Part shown: in pieces, positions 53,448 through 64,000 of the stretch
Position numbering within the stretch: position 1 is the first letter of the stretch
Layout: each line of letters starts with the position of its first letter
Assembly: GCF_902459505.1 (NCBI RefSeq)
Contig: NC_047087.1
Span: 304,422,882-304,486,881 of the forward strand
Length of the DNA: 64,000 nucleotides
From: Geotrypetes seraphini
Lineage: Eukaryota; Chordata; Amphibia; Gymnophiona; Dermophiidae
Direction of reading: 5' to 3'
Notes under the pieces: generated by a model
What the model was told of the DNA's origin: nothing
Database searches by the model: none
Seen by the model: only the letters and a program-made list of their open reading frames with translations
Made by a program: the position numbers and the translations under genes

Positions 53448-54335
53448 GGGCTAGATTCACTAACCTGCCCGATCGTGGCTGATCCATGTCCGATCTGGAC
53501 AGGTCCGAAGGATTCTTCAACCAGTAATATTCTAATGGGGGTGATCCTGACACATGCGCAGACCATCTGCTTTCCCTGCAGATGGTCTGCTCATGCGTTT
53601 TGTGTCTGTGTTTTTTTTTATTTTTCAAGCTCCGACTCTCCTGCTCTCTGCTCCGAGCTCTGGATCTCCGCCGCCTTCCTTGCAGCGCGAGCCCGCGGGT
53701 TTAAAGCAGGGCTGCACTGCGGCTTGCAGCCCCACTTTAAACCTGCGGGCTCGCACTGCAGGGAAGGTGGCAGAGATCCAGAGCTTCTTTGCTAAATGTT
53801 TCCCAGCTGCTGGAGTTTTGTCTTCTGAAGGCCGGGTGAATCAAGCTTTATTAAACAGCATCATATTCTATTGGAGTCCTTCAAAAGAGCAGAGGCGCAT
53901 ATAGATGTGAACTGATCTTTCCTATAATTACATGCTTCTGTATGTGTGATATGTTGCTGATGATGGCAGTGTGATGGATCTCTGACAGAAAGGTGTTTTA
54001 TTGGTGGTCTGTACTTGAGCTCGGAGCAGAGAGGACATCGGGGCAGAAAGCATGGCTGGAAGATCAGGGCTGAGTGCAGGGCAGCAATGGAGTAGTAGAG
54101 TCAGCAGAGACGTGTACGACTGGTCCCCAGCAGTTGCTTTTTCTCTTGATCGGCTAGCCCAGTCAGTGTCCCAAATTTGTTTGGTGAATCTCGTCCCTGC
54201 CTACTTTGCATGCCGTTTCCCTCATTTGCATGCATGGATCAGAAGAGGTTAGTGAATCAGGTCAGAGAGAAACCGGGTCGCAAAGGGCTCGCAAATCGAT
54301 CGGTACACGATCGGTTTGCTTTGTGAATCTAGCCC
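53448..54335. mobile_element. DNA transposon-like element with internal hairpin
   Basis: Ends 'gggctagattcactaacctg' and 'gctttgtgaatctagccc' are inverted; 'cgatcgtg' and 'cacgatcg' lie just inside. A second, internal hairpin spans about 53658-53789 ('gagctctggatctccgccgc' against 'cagagatccagagct'), with 'ttgcagcgcgagcccgcggg' and its inverse. No transposase. The Helitron at 54337 starts one base beyond its right end. Confidence 0.72.
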
Positions 54336-54336
54336 A

Positions 54337-55424
54337 TCTATAATAATAAAACGCTAAGCACACATGCACACTCGCACCGCGTGTTCCCTGATCCCTGATC
54401 TGTCGGGATATGGCGGCACGAGTGCGCATGAGCGCTAAGATGCATAAAAGACGGTGCGGAGCGGAGGATGGCAGGAGCAGGGCTTCTAGGCGAGGCGAAA
54501 GGTGGTGCGGAGGATGCCAGGAGGAGGGCTTCGAGGCGAGGTGGCTGTCAGCGCCTGCAGGCCACAGCGGCTGTTGGTGTCTGCAAGCCGCGGCAGCTGT
54601 CGGCGCCTGCAGGCCACGGCGGCTGGCGGCGGAGTCGGAGCCACTGGCAATCACCATGGCGGTAACTCCCCCCTCCCGCCCTCTATCTGTCTGCCGAAAA
54701 AAACCATCACTATCACATAGGGGGAAAGGGGCACTTCCGGTTGCGGCGGGGCTTCTCTCTCCCCCCCAAACAACAAAAACTACCGATACCCGAAGCTGTG
54801 ACCCCCCCACAAAGTAAACTCTGAGTGAAGACAAGATGAAGTACCTGAAAAAAATATATAGAAAAAGATTGGATGCAACAGTGTGTGTGTGTCCTGATCC
54901 ATTGTACAGCTGGTGGCCGACTGAGTGTCCATGATCCTGCCTGCCAAGTTCTTCCTGCATCGATGTTAGGAAGTCCTCCCTGCTCCACCACATTGGCTTC
55001 TTTCATCAATCCTTCATTCAGCCATATATCAGACTAACCAGACTTCCCCCCTCCTTTACAAAGCTGCGCTAGCGTTTTTAGCATTGGCCGCTGCAGTAAT
55101 GGCTCCGACGCTCATAGAATTCCTGTGAGCATCCGTGCTGTTATCTCTGTGGCCAGCACTAAAAACACTAGCGTGGCTTTGTAAAGGAGGAGTGGGTTTG
55201 AGAGGTGGTTGTGCGATGGGAGGAGGGGCCAGGGAGAGAGACAGAAAGAAAGACAGACAGGGGGAAGGGAGAGCGACAGAAAGAAAGACAGACATGGGGC
55301 CAGGGAAAGAGACAGAAAGAAAGAAAGGAGGCAGGGAGAGAGAAAGAAAGAAAAAGAAAGAAAGAAATTCCTAAGTCTACACATCTATTCTAGCACCCAT
55401 TAATGTAACGGGCTCAAAAACTAT
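54337..55424 (+). mobile_element. Non-autonomous Helitron (second family), second copy
   Basis: Starts TCTATAATAATAAAACGC after host A, closely matching the 36844 copy. The tail 'acccattaatgtaacgggct' is identical. The final CTAG is altered (ctat at 55421-55424). The interior has 'gccacggcggctg'-type repeats (54540-54630), a MITE (55046-55195) and an AG-rich block (55215-55370). Confidence 0.75.
55046..55195. mobile_element. Palindromic MITE nested in Helitron
   Basis: Arms 'ctcctttacaaagctgcgct' and 'agcgtggctttgtaaaggag', with 'agcgtttttagcattggccg' against 'ggccagcactaaaaacact'. Same family as 26041-26172. Confidence 0.75.
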
Positions 55425-55859
55425 AAATTATATCTTCCTTTCCAGTTTACTACCTAAAGAGACCAGTCTTCCCTCATTCACTTGCAATGCTGTGGAAACA
55501 ACAGATGTGTTATATAAATAATAATGATATATCTTTGTGTAAAAACCACATTTATCGGTATATTTTCCTTATAGTTGCAGTGGAGAGCAAATATAAGTTT
55601 TCATTAAATCTATTAATTAAAAATAACTTGAACTATGTGAGTTTTCAATGTAAGAAATGACTCAATTGAACAGTTTGAGTCTCTGTTGAAACACATTAGA
55701 AGGAAGTTTGCTCTTCATGGAGTGAGTTATAAATTGTTTGGGGACATATTCCTTGAAAGGTTGTACTGACACCGGAATTAGAAGTTGATGAACACATGGG
55801 TTAACCTTTAATTTATTCAACTTGTTTCTGGTGTCACATCTGCTTTGGGAGACCCTTTT
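55425..55859. other. AT-rich flank, no gene recognised
   Basis: No exon, RNA gene or complete element seen. Confidence 0.4.
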
Positions 55860-56385
55860 ATGGCATGCTCAATTTTATTAAGTCTTGGCAATCAAAAACC
55901 TGCAACAGGCTTGAACCAAGGAATGACCAGAGGAGAGCTAGTGGCTCTGTGCCCAATTTTATTAAGTCTTGATCAAGGCAGCACAACAGAAACCCAATAC
56001 AGGGTTGCATTTCAGCATCAAGAGCCTGCATCACAGTTGAACAATCTATATGTGTCATCCTAAAATATCACGATAGCATGTTGAACATTGCCCTCAAAAA
56101 TGTTGATTCTGTTTTCATCAGAGGCTGCCATTGTCAGTCACAGCAAGTCTTTTCTTGTTAACTAAGACATTTTTGAGTACAGCGTTCTGCATGCTATACT
56201 TCACATCAAGGTTCACATATTTTAGGACAGCACAAATAGATTGTACGACTCTGACGCAGGCTCTTGCTGCCGAAATGCAGGCCTGTGTTAGGTTTCTGTG
56301 TGCTGTCTTGACCAATACTTAATAAAATTGAGCATGCAACCACTAGCTCTCCTCTGGTCATTCCTTGGGTCAGACCTATCTTCGT
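55860..56385. repeat. Inverted pair of an unidentified dispersed repeat
   Basis: 'gcatgctcaattttattaag' (from about 55862) has its exact inverse near 56309-56330. 'ccaaggaatgaccagagg' (55916 on) continues as a 29-bp perfect inverse match ending near 56370. The order of the modules shows two copies in opposite orientation plus a partial duplication ('cccaattttattaagtcttg' at 55951). Family not recognised. Confidence 0.7.
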
Positions 56386-57239
56386 CCTCCACTATTCCTC
56401 CTTTTGGCTTTGCTTTTTATGTTGGAGTTCAGGCAGTCTTTTCTGGTATTCTCATGTCCAGTACAGTTTCAAATCAGTAAGCCATGTTCTGTGGTTAGTG
56501 GTACAGATGTACAAGAGAATATACTAACATTGGGATCTCATCTTTTTTCAGCATTTTGAATTTATTTTCTGGGGGCGAGAGGGGGGGGGGTTACTGCTAA
56601 TGGGATGTCAGCAGTAGACAACCAAAAAAAGCAAAAGCAGTCATGCAAGTGAATGTGTACATGAGTTATAGCCTGCTGGTAATGAGGTTGTCTTGAGCTT
56701 AAATACAATGGGCTAGATCTGGTTCCTTGTATAAGCTGAGAAATTAAGAATAACCAAATGAATAACTACATGGATTAAAGGGTTTTTCTCATTTAATGAC
56801 AATGGTAAAATGTGCTCATGTCATCATCACAGCAGCATGATTTGGCAGAGAGAAAATAACCTGACATTTGTTACATAAACATAGGCGTCTGTACATTAGG
56901 TGAGTTGAGAAGGTATGTTCTGCTCTGTACATTTGTTATTTTCATGTTTTGTTTTGTTTTCATCCGATTCTTGAGATTTTGGTGTCAAGAGGTCCCCACA
57001 TGTGGGGCAACTCTAACTGGGAGAGGAAGCAGACTCTGCAAGAGCAGTCTGTAGCATGCAGGGTGTACCTGCTGAGCCAGCCTACTTTGTGCATGTTCGA
57101 AGCTAGGGGTCTGTTCCCCTGGGAGCTAGTTCGCCTTCTGATTTATTAAAGGCTTGAGCGCAGGCTGTGGGGCCCCTGTGTTAATCCATTTGGATTTCAG
57201 GGAGCCAGCTGTGCTTTTATCTCCCCCCTGTTGCACCAC
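56386..57239. other. No gene recognised
   Basis: Mixed sequence with a short poly-G run at 56580-56590. Open frames are short and without domains. Confidence 0.4.
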
Positions 57240-57800
57240 AAGGATTCATGGGGGTTGAGTTCACAGTTGGTGATGGACCGACTGGCAGCCCAAAGATCTC
57301 CAGTTTTGAACGCAACACCGCAAAGGCTATTAGACATTCAAGCCATAGAACCAGTCCCTAACAAAGAATCGGACTTGGGCAGATACTCCATCCAGGTGCT
57401 AGGCTCGAGTGACATTCCCTCCAGCTGTAGCTTCCCTGTACAGAGGAACAGCTTGTACTGGTGGCTCTGAGCAGACTCTTTATCCAAGGGCATATTTTTC
57501 CACATCTACTAATGGGTGATCCTAACACCCGATGCCAGCCTGTTCAACTGGAGGGCCCATTACAGTGGTCAGCTGGTACAGGGCCGATGGACTCTTCATC
57601 AAAGAAAATGGTTCATAAATCACCAAGTGAGCCATTCGACTAGCATTAAGGATGTTGGAGGAATACCTGGAAGGCAAGGCAGTGTTCTCAGACAGTGCCT
57701 CCGCGGTAGCTTATGTGAACAGATAAGGGGGCACCAGAAGTGCTCCATTACGTCTAGAGTCTCAGATGTTGTTCAAGTGGGTGGAAGCTCACCTCTAGGC
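57240..57800 (+). mobile_element. DIRS-type fossil F, RNase H region (broken)
   Basis: On the + strand 'MLEEYLEGKAVFSDSASAVA' and 'APLRLESQMLFKWVEAHL' fit the RNase H pattern of DIRS pol ('F....V.V.TDN..AVAYINKQGGTRS..L'). No terminal repeats were seen. Strongly decayed, so probably old. Confidence 0.55.
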
Positions 57801-57804
57801 ATAA

Positions 57805-57905
57805 ACATAAAAATTCACTTATATACCGCAAATACCATTAAGTTCTATACGGTTCACAAAGACTAGTAATACAAATGAATAAACATCCAATATCTAACTT
57901 CACAG
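57805..57905 (-). mobile_element. L2-like LINE 3' end remnant
   Basis: 'aaaattcacttatataccgc', 'aaataccattaagttctata' and 'cggttcacaaagac' are the inverted LINE 3' module also present at 286 and 51505. Only the terminus remains. Confidence 0.55.
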
Positions 57906-58064
57906 CCCATGTAGTAGAAAACATGCAGGCTGTCTTTTCTAGCTGGCAGACTCTAGACCTGGGAGATTGGTTACTGTCTTGAAGAGCATTGGAACTCATT
58001 GTGCAATGCTGAGGAAGACCTGGGATTTCTGGTCCTAGTAGTCCCAGATAGCACAGTTGTTATC

Positions 58065-59345
58065 CAGGGACAGCAGGCAGATATTCTCAACATGTGGGTG
58101 ACGTCACCGACGGAGCCCGCGGCGGACAGCCTCGCAAGCAGACTTGTTTGAAGATATTTTAAGAGCTTACGAGTGCTGCACAGCGCATGCGCGAGTGCCT
58201 TCCCGCCCGAGTTAAGGCGCGCATCTCCTGTGAGGTACCTCAGTTCAGATAACTAGCTAAGAAGCCAACCAGGGGAGGAGGGTGGGTTGTGAGAATACCT
58301 GCTTGCTGTCCCTGAATAACAACTGTTACAGTAAGTGTGCTTTATCCCAGGACAAGCAGGCAGCAAATTCTCAACATCTGGGTGAGCGCTAAGCATAATG
58401 GGATGGAGAGAGTTGGCAAATTAAGAAAACAAATTTTGTAAAATAGACTGACCAAAATGGAGAAAGTATCCAGACAATAATGAGAGGTGAAAGTATGAAC
58501 CGAGGATCAAGTGGCAGCCTTGCAGATTTCCTCAATAGGAGTTGATCTGAGGAAAGCTACAGACGCCGCCATTGCTCTAACTTTGTGGCCCATGACTCAA
58601 CCCTGCAGAGGGAGACCAGCCTGAGCATAGCAGAAGGAGATGCAAGCAGTCATCCAGTTGGATATGGTTCGCTTCAAGACAGGATGCCCCAACTTATTTG
58701 GATCAAAGGAGATGAAAAGTTGTGGGGCCATTCTGTGAGGTCGAGTGCATTGCAAGTAGAAAGCCAAGGCACGCTTACAGTCCAAAGTATGAAGCGCAAC
58801 TTCTCCAGGGTGAGAATGAGGCTTTGGAAAAAATACTGGAAGAACAATAGATTGATTAATATGAAATTCTGAGACAACTTTAGGTAAGAATTTTGGATGA
58901 GTGCAGAGGACCATCTTATCATGGTGGAAAACTGTGAAAGGTGGATCTGCAACCAAGGCTTGTAACTCACTGACTCTTCGAGCAGACGTGAGGGCAATGA
59001 GAAAGACGACTTTCCAAGTGAGATACTTGAGATGAGCCTTATCAATTGGTTCAAATGGAGGCTTTATCAATTGAGCCAGGACAACATTGAGATCCCAGAC
59101 CACTGGAGGTGGGTTGACATTGAAATGTCCTTTCATGAAGCGAGAAACCACAGGATGTGCAGACAGAGGTTTCCCCACAAGAGGCTGATGGAAAGCAGTA
59201 ATTGCACTAAGGTGGACTCGGATAGATGTAGACTTGAGGCCCGAGTGTGATAAGTGAAGTAAATAATCCAAAACTGAAGACAAGGAGGTAGATATGGGCT
59301 CCATGTTGTGAGTAGTACACCAAGCAGAAAATCTAGTACATTTTT
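58065..59345 (-). mobile_element. DIRS-type fossil C, truncated
   Basis: Terminal repeat block at 58065-58400, including TGACGTCA at 58099-58106, followed by tyrosine-recombinase sequence on the minus strand (58597-59304; 'VVFLIALTSARRVSELQALV'). RNase H, reverse transcriptase and gag are missing; the element stops at about 59345 just before DIRS D. Fossil, with few visible breaks in the part that remains. Confidence 0.8.
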
Positions 59346-59395
59346 TATTTTAACACTGCCTATTGGACGGCTTTCGGAATCCTCTAAAAAGCACA

Positions 59396-59745
59396 GTTAC
59401 TTACCGTAACAGGTGTTATCCAGGGACAGCAGGCAGCTATTCTCACATGTGGGTGACGTCATCCGACAGAGCCCCGATGCGGACGCCTCACAAGCAGACT
59501 TGCTTGAAGGAACTAGAAGTTTCTAGTCGCCGCACCGCGCATACACGAGTGCCTTCCCGCCCAGTGTACCGGGCGTGTCTCCTCAGTTCAAATAGCTAGC
59601 AGAGAAGCCAACCAGGGGAGGTGGGTGCGTTATGAGAATAGCTGCCTGCTGTCCCTGGATAACACCTGTTACGGTAAGTAACTGTGCTTTATCCCAGGAC
59701 AAGCAGGCAGGCTATTCTCACATGTGGGTGACCTCCAAGCTAACC
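59396..59745. repeat. DIRS D terminal repeat block with inverted arms
   Basis: 'cagttacttaccgtaacagg' (59396 on) is inverted at about 59665-59688 ('cctgttacggtaagtaactg'). 'ccagggacagcaggcag' is inverted at about 59643-59660. A second forward copy of the 'caggacaagcaggcag' type follows at 59695. Perfect CRE palindrome TGACGTCA at 59454-59461. Nested inverted arms of this type are the hallmark of DIRS ends and their circular-junction region. Confidence 0.85.
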
Positions 59746-59773
59746 AGAATGGGATGGTGGGAGTGTTGGCAAC

Positions 59774-61160
59774 TTAGGAGAATAAATTTTGCAATATTGT
59801 TTGACCAAACTGTCCATCCTGTCTGGAGAAAGTATCCAGATAATAGTGAGAAGTGAAGATATGAACCGAGGACCAAGTAGCAGCCTTGTAAATTTCCTCA
59901 ATAGGTGTAGATCTGATGAAAGCTACAGAAGCTGCCATTGCCCTGACTTTATGGGCTGTGACTTTACTGTGAAGGGGTAATCCAGCCTGGGCATAGCAGA
60001 ATGAGATACATGCCGCCATCCAGTTGGAGATGGTACGCTTAGAGATAGGACGTCCCAACTTGTTTGGATCGAAGGAGACAAAAAGTTGAGGAGCAGTTCT
60101 GTGTGATTGGAGGTAGAAAGCCAAGGCACGTTTACAGTCCAAAGTATGAAGGGCCGCTTCTCCAGGATGAGAATGAGGCTTTGGAAAAAAAAACAGGTAG
60201 AACAATAGACTGACTGATGTGAAATTCTGAAACAACTTTAGGTAAGAATTTAGGATGAGTACGGAGGACCACCTTGTCGTGGTGAAAAACTGTGAAGGGT
60301 GGGTCCGCAACCAAAGCTTGTAACTCACTGACTCTTCGAGCAGATGCGAGGGCAATAAGGAAAATAGCTTTCTAAGTGAGATACTTGAGGTGAGCTTTGT
60401 CAAGTGGTTCAAAAGGAGGTTTCATCAGTTGAGCCAATACAACATTCAGATCCCAAACCACTGGAGGTGGTCTAAGCGGAGGATGGAGATTAAAAAGTCC
60501 TTTCATAAAGCAAGAAACCATTGGATGTACAGAGAGAGGTTTCCCATCCAGAGGCTGATGAAAAGCAGCTATAGCACTAAGATGGACTCGAATAGATGTA
60601 GATTGAAGTTCAGAGGGTGACAAGTGAAGCAAATAGTCCAGAACGGATGCTAAGGAGGAAGATATCGGTTGCAAGTGACGTGTGGAACACCAAGCAGAAA
60701 ATCTAGTCCATTTCTGGCCATAACATTGTCGAGTGGATGTCTTTCTGGAAGCAAGCAAAATATCTTGAACAGACTGAGAAAACTGAGGAAAGTCTGTTAT
60801 GCAGAAAGGTACCAAGCTGTTAAGTGTAGAGACTGCAGATTGGGATGAAGTAAGGACCTGTGACTCTGAGTGAGCAGAGAAGGAAATACTGGTAGAAGTA
60901 GAGGCTCCCTGGTGCTGAGTTGAAGTAGAAGGGAGTACCAAGGAGCTATTAGAATCATGGTGGCATGTTCTGACTTCAGTTTGACAAGAGTCCTGAGAAT
61001 CAGAGGAAATGGAGGAAAGGCATAAAGGAACTGATTCCTCCAGTCCAGTAGAAATGCATCCGCTTCGAGACGTTGAGGAGTGTAAAAGCGGGAACAAAAT
61101 TGAGGCAGTTTGAAGTTGAGAGGTGACGCAAACAGATCTGGGGAGTTCCCCAGCGGACAA
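59774..61160 (-). pseudogene. DIRS D: tyrosine recombinase region
   Basis: The integrase-equivalent of DIRS elements, which inserts a circular DNA without target duplication. Seen on the minus strand: an N-terminal helical domain with 'WTRFSAWCSTRHLQP' and 'SIRVHLSAIAAFHQPL', then a catalytic region with 'LTSARRVSELQALVA' and 'HKVRAMAASVAF', consistent with the R...HxxR pattern of tyrosine recombinases. Fossil. Confidence 0.8.
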
Positions 61161-61800
61161 ATATTTGACGAACAGTAGGAGAGTTGAGTGTCCATTCGTG
61201 AGGTTGTAGAAGACGATTCAATTTGTCCGCTAAATAATTGTGTTGACCCTGAATGTAGACAGCTCTGAGGTAGATGTTGTGAAGGATTGCCCAATGCCAC
61301 AGTTTCAGAGCCTCCTGACAAAGGGAGTGAGACCCCGTCCCTCCCTGTTTGTTGACATAATACTTGGCCACTTGGTTGTCTGTACGTACAAGAACCACCA
61401 TGTCGTGAAGGAGATGTTGAAAGGCCTTGAGAGCATAGAAGATCGCTCTGAGTTCCAACAGATTGATATGACACAGACGGTCTGTTGAAGTCCATAGACC
61501 CTAAGTGCGGAGACCGTCTACATGAGCCCCCCAGGCGTACGTCGACGAGTCGGTTGTGAGGACTTTTTGATAAGGAAGAGTGTGGAACAGCAAACCTCTG
61601 GAAAGATTCGAAGAGAGCATCCACCAACAGAGAGACTTCCGCAATAAAGGAGTTATGGTAATCAGTTGAGACGGTGGATCCATGGCTTGCTGCCATTGTG
61701 ATGACAGTGTCCATTGAGGAATACGAAGGTGAAGTCTGGCAAAAGGAGTCACATGAACTGTAGAAGCCATGTGACCGAGCAGAACCATCATTTTTCGTGC
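60990..61800 (-). pseudogene. DIRS D: RNase H region
   Basis: 'MELRAIFYALKAFQHLL', 'VLVRTDNQVAKYYVNKQGGT' and 'YIQGQHNYLADKLNRLLQ' follow the order of RNase H motifs (E, D and final H/D) seen in DIRS pol. Preceded by 'DSSTYAWGAHVDG' near 61510-61560, the first RNase H strand. Confidence 0.82.
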
Positions 61801-61851
61801 CGGAACAGATGGAAGATGGAAGAACTGATGGCAAAGCTGAAGAAGTGCCTC

Positions 61852-62540
61852 CTAACGTGGTTGCGGAAGGTAGGCTCTCAGATTGACAGTGTCCAGAGTT
61901 GCTCCTATGAACTGGAGAGACTGAGATGGAGTTAGCTGAGACTTTGGAAAGTTGATGTGAAATCCTAGACTTTGAAGGAAGACAATAGTCTGTTGGGTCG
62001 CTGCAATAACCCCTGAAAAAGAGGGAGCTTTGATGAGCCAGTCGTCGAGGTATGGAAATACGTGAAGACCCTGGTTGTGAAGAGCTGCAGCCACCACTAC
62101 CAGACATTTTGTGAATATTCTGGGAGAAGAAGCCAACCCGAAAGGGAGAACTCGGTACTGTAGATGAAGGTTTCCTACTTGAAATCGGAGGTACTTGCGA
62201 AATGCTGGATGAATAGGGATATGAGTATACGCTTCTTTGAGAACGAGGGAGCACATCCAATCTCCTTGATCCATCAAGGAATATAAGATCGGCAAAGTGA
62301 GCATTCGAAATTTCTCTTTGACTAGGTATTTGTTGAGAGCTCTGAGATCCAGAATAGGTCGCAAATCCCCCGTCTTCTTGGGAACTAGGAAATAGCGGGA
62401 GTAGAATCCCAAGTTCCGTTGGGCAAGAGGAATCTCCTCCACAGCTCGAAGGCGAAGGAGAGCTCGAGCTTCTTGAAGAAGAAGGGGAAGATGCGACTGA
62501 TTGGATGGACACTCTCTTGGAGGGCGATCTGGAGGCACCT
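61852..62540 (-). pseudogene. DIRS D: reverse transcriptase region
   Basis: 'GFYSRYFLVPKKTGDLRPIL' starts the RT fingers, 'VLPFGLASSPRIFTKCL' is motif B-like, and the catalytic 'FPYLDDWLI' lies at about 62030-62060. 'LGFHINFPKSQLTPSQSLQF' follows. The arrangement and the YLDD variant are typical of DIRS. Fossil copy. Confidence 0.85.
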
Positions 62541-62565
62541 GAAGGAATCGAATAGAGTATCCCTC

Positions 62566-63990
62566 TCATAGGATGGTAAGCACCCAGAGATCTGAGGTGA
62601 TGAGCTCCCACTGGTGATAAAAAGTGGAAAGACGACCCCCTATGGGAAGGAAAGAGTTGGGAAACAGAGAAATTTGAATGCTCAGGCTGAGACTGTCAAA
62701 AGGACTGAGCTGGTTTGGTGACAGCAGGAGTTTGAGCTTTTGCTGACGTTGTTGTTGAGGATGACGAGGTGGAGGCCTCGAAAAAGCAGGAGTCGTTTTC
62801 TGAGGGTAATGACGTGGAGTCTGTTTAAAACCTCTAGCTGGTGTAGATTTAGGTTTAGGTCGAATGAGAGAAGCAAAAGAGCGTTCATGTTCTGAGAGAC
62901 GCTTAGTGGCTGCTTCAATAGAGTCATCGAATAATTCATTCCCTTGACAAGGCAGATTCGCTAAACGATCCTGAAGATTGGGATCCATATCTACAATACG
63001 TAGCCATGCCAGACGACGCATGGCCACAGCAAAAGCAGAGACTCGGGAAGATAATTCAAAAGCATCGTAAGAGGCTTGTAACATGAAGAGTCTCAACTGA
63101 GAAAGAGTCTTGAGGATGAGTTTGAATTCTGAAAGACGAGCCGTGGAAATATCCGGGTAAAAAGATGGTAACATTTTGAGAAAATGGTTGAAGTAAGATG
63201 TGAAAATTTAGTTGTAGTTAAGAATTCTATTTGCCATCATGGAGTTTTGGTATAGGCGGCGACCAAACTTATCCATGGTAAGACCCTCTCTGACTGGAGG
63301 AACAGCAGCGTAGATTTTGGAAGGATGAGCTTTCTTTAAAGATGATTCTACGACCAAGAATTGATGAGAAAGTTGTGATTTTTCAAATCCTTTACAGGGA
63401 ACCGTGCGATAACGGGATTCCAACTTTGATGGAATGGCAATGATGGAATAAGGAGTCTCCATATTACGAATAAAAGTTTGTTTCAGAATTGGAGTCATAG
63501 GCAATCTTAAAGACTCTTTAGGTGGATGAGGAAGTTCCATATCTGCTAAATATTCTGGAGTATATTTAGAATCAGAATGGAGATCCAGTTTGAGAGCTTG
63601 CCCCATATCAAACACAAATTTTGCAAATGAAACGGATTTTGAATCAGATGCTTCATCAGGAGACAAACTTCGGGACTTAGGAAGTGCTGAGTAAGAAGGA
63701 GAAGCCTCTCTAGAATATGGAGAGACTGGGTCTGACTCTAGATGCATAGTTACAGAAGAAGCTGCACTGTGTGGTGGAGTGAGAGAATGTTTTCTCTTTA
63801 GGCTCCGGGATGGAGAAGTACCCGGGGTACGTGGTATCGAATGAGTCGAAGTTTGAGGAGAAGTGTCTCGACGAGTTGTCTTCGAGGGTTGAGTCTTCGA
63901 TCTAGAAGGACTTCAGGTTGATGCTCGGTGGTGTCAAGACCCATGCTTCGATGTAGAAGAACGAGGCAGAGAAGTCTCGGTATCCAAAGT
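62566..63990 (-). pseudogene. DIRS D: gag-like region
   Basis: Ser/Pro/Lys-rich frames on the minus strand (for example 'DRLANLPCQGNELFDDSIEA' and 'AFSRPPPRHPQQQRQQK') upstream of RT, in the position of the DIRS gag. The part near 63835-63990 is dense in 'tcga'. The start lies beyond the window. Confidence 0.65.
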
Positions 63991-64000
63991 GGAGGACTCC

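Larger units (their letters stand above)
59390..64000 (-). mobile_element. DIRS-type retroelement D, runs off the window
   Basis: The most complete DIRS copy here. On the minus strand, from the right, it has a Ser-rich gag-like region, reverse transcriptase, RNase H, tyrosine recombinase and a terminal repeat block. Long open stretches suggest it is the youngest of the DIRS copies. It looks nearly whole in the visible part but with a few breaks, and its far end lies beyond 64000. Treated as a fossil. Confidence 0.85.

Noticed and set aside
20704-64000. Search for the MXI1 short-isoform exon and the bHLH-zipper exons
   Set aside because: No sequence encoding the short-isoform start (MERVKMINVQ-like) or the basic helix-loop-helix (ELEKNRRAHLR-like) was recognised on either strand. 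The exons probably lie outside the window.

Overview
This window is vertebrate genomic DNA, almost certainly from an amphibian with a large, transposon-rich genome; a caecilian is my best guess. That guess is inference from repeat content (several DIRS elements, abundant CR1 and L2 LINEs, hAT, Tigger, Helitron, Penelope and BEL/Pao together) and from the sparse gene content. There is no operon structure, CRISPR array or rRNA/tRNA gene.

Only one host-gene segment is convincing: 20493-20703 on the + strand. It is the first coding exon of the long isoform of MXI1, a MAX-interacting repressor of the MYC/MAX/MXD network. It encodes an AT-hook-like start (GKRGRPRK) and the SIN3-interaction helix (LLEAASYLEQ), then a GTAAGT donor in phase 1. 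No later MXI1 exon was found, so the rest of the window is probably a very long first intron (inference). A promoter-like island with a ZNF143-type site, an inverted CCAAT box and a GC box lies at about 22.25-22.61 kb.

Layout. 0-4.9 kb: CR1/L2 fragments, a fold-back element and a hAT element. 4.9-12.3 kb: a broken BEL/Pao LTR-retrotransposon fossil, cut by a Helitron that itself carries a Tigger element, a hAT fragment and a CR1 LINE. 12.9-20.3 kb: a series of non-autonomous hAT elements with 8-bp target duplications, plus a tRNA-type SINE. 20.3-22.6 kb: MXI1 exon and flank. 22.8-26.3 kb: CR1, L2 and hAT pieces. 26.7-31.1 kb: a nearly complete L2-type LINE on the minus strand, with one 1005-codon ORF, a TAATG-type 3' tail and a 5' region made of 90-bp and 113-bp tandem monomers. 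31-38.4 kb: old SINE/LINE pieces, a Penelope fragment and a Helitron. 38.5-50 kb: DIRS fossils in both orientations with L2 and hAT insertions. 50-57.9 kb: MITEs, fold-back elements and a second Helitron. 58-64 kb: two adjacent DIRS copies, the last running off the end of the window.

I see no previously undescribed gene system. The most interesting signals are the monomer-type promoter of the L2 LINE, cAMP-response-element palindromes in the DIRS ends, the centre-TA target preference of the hAT elements, two precisely datable nested insertions, and the promoter-like island inside the presumed MXI1 intron.
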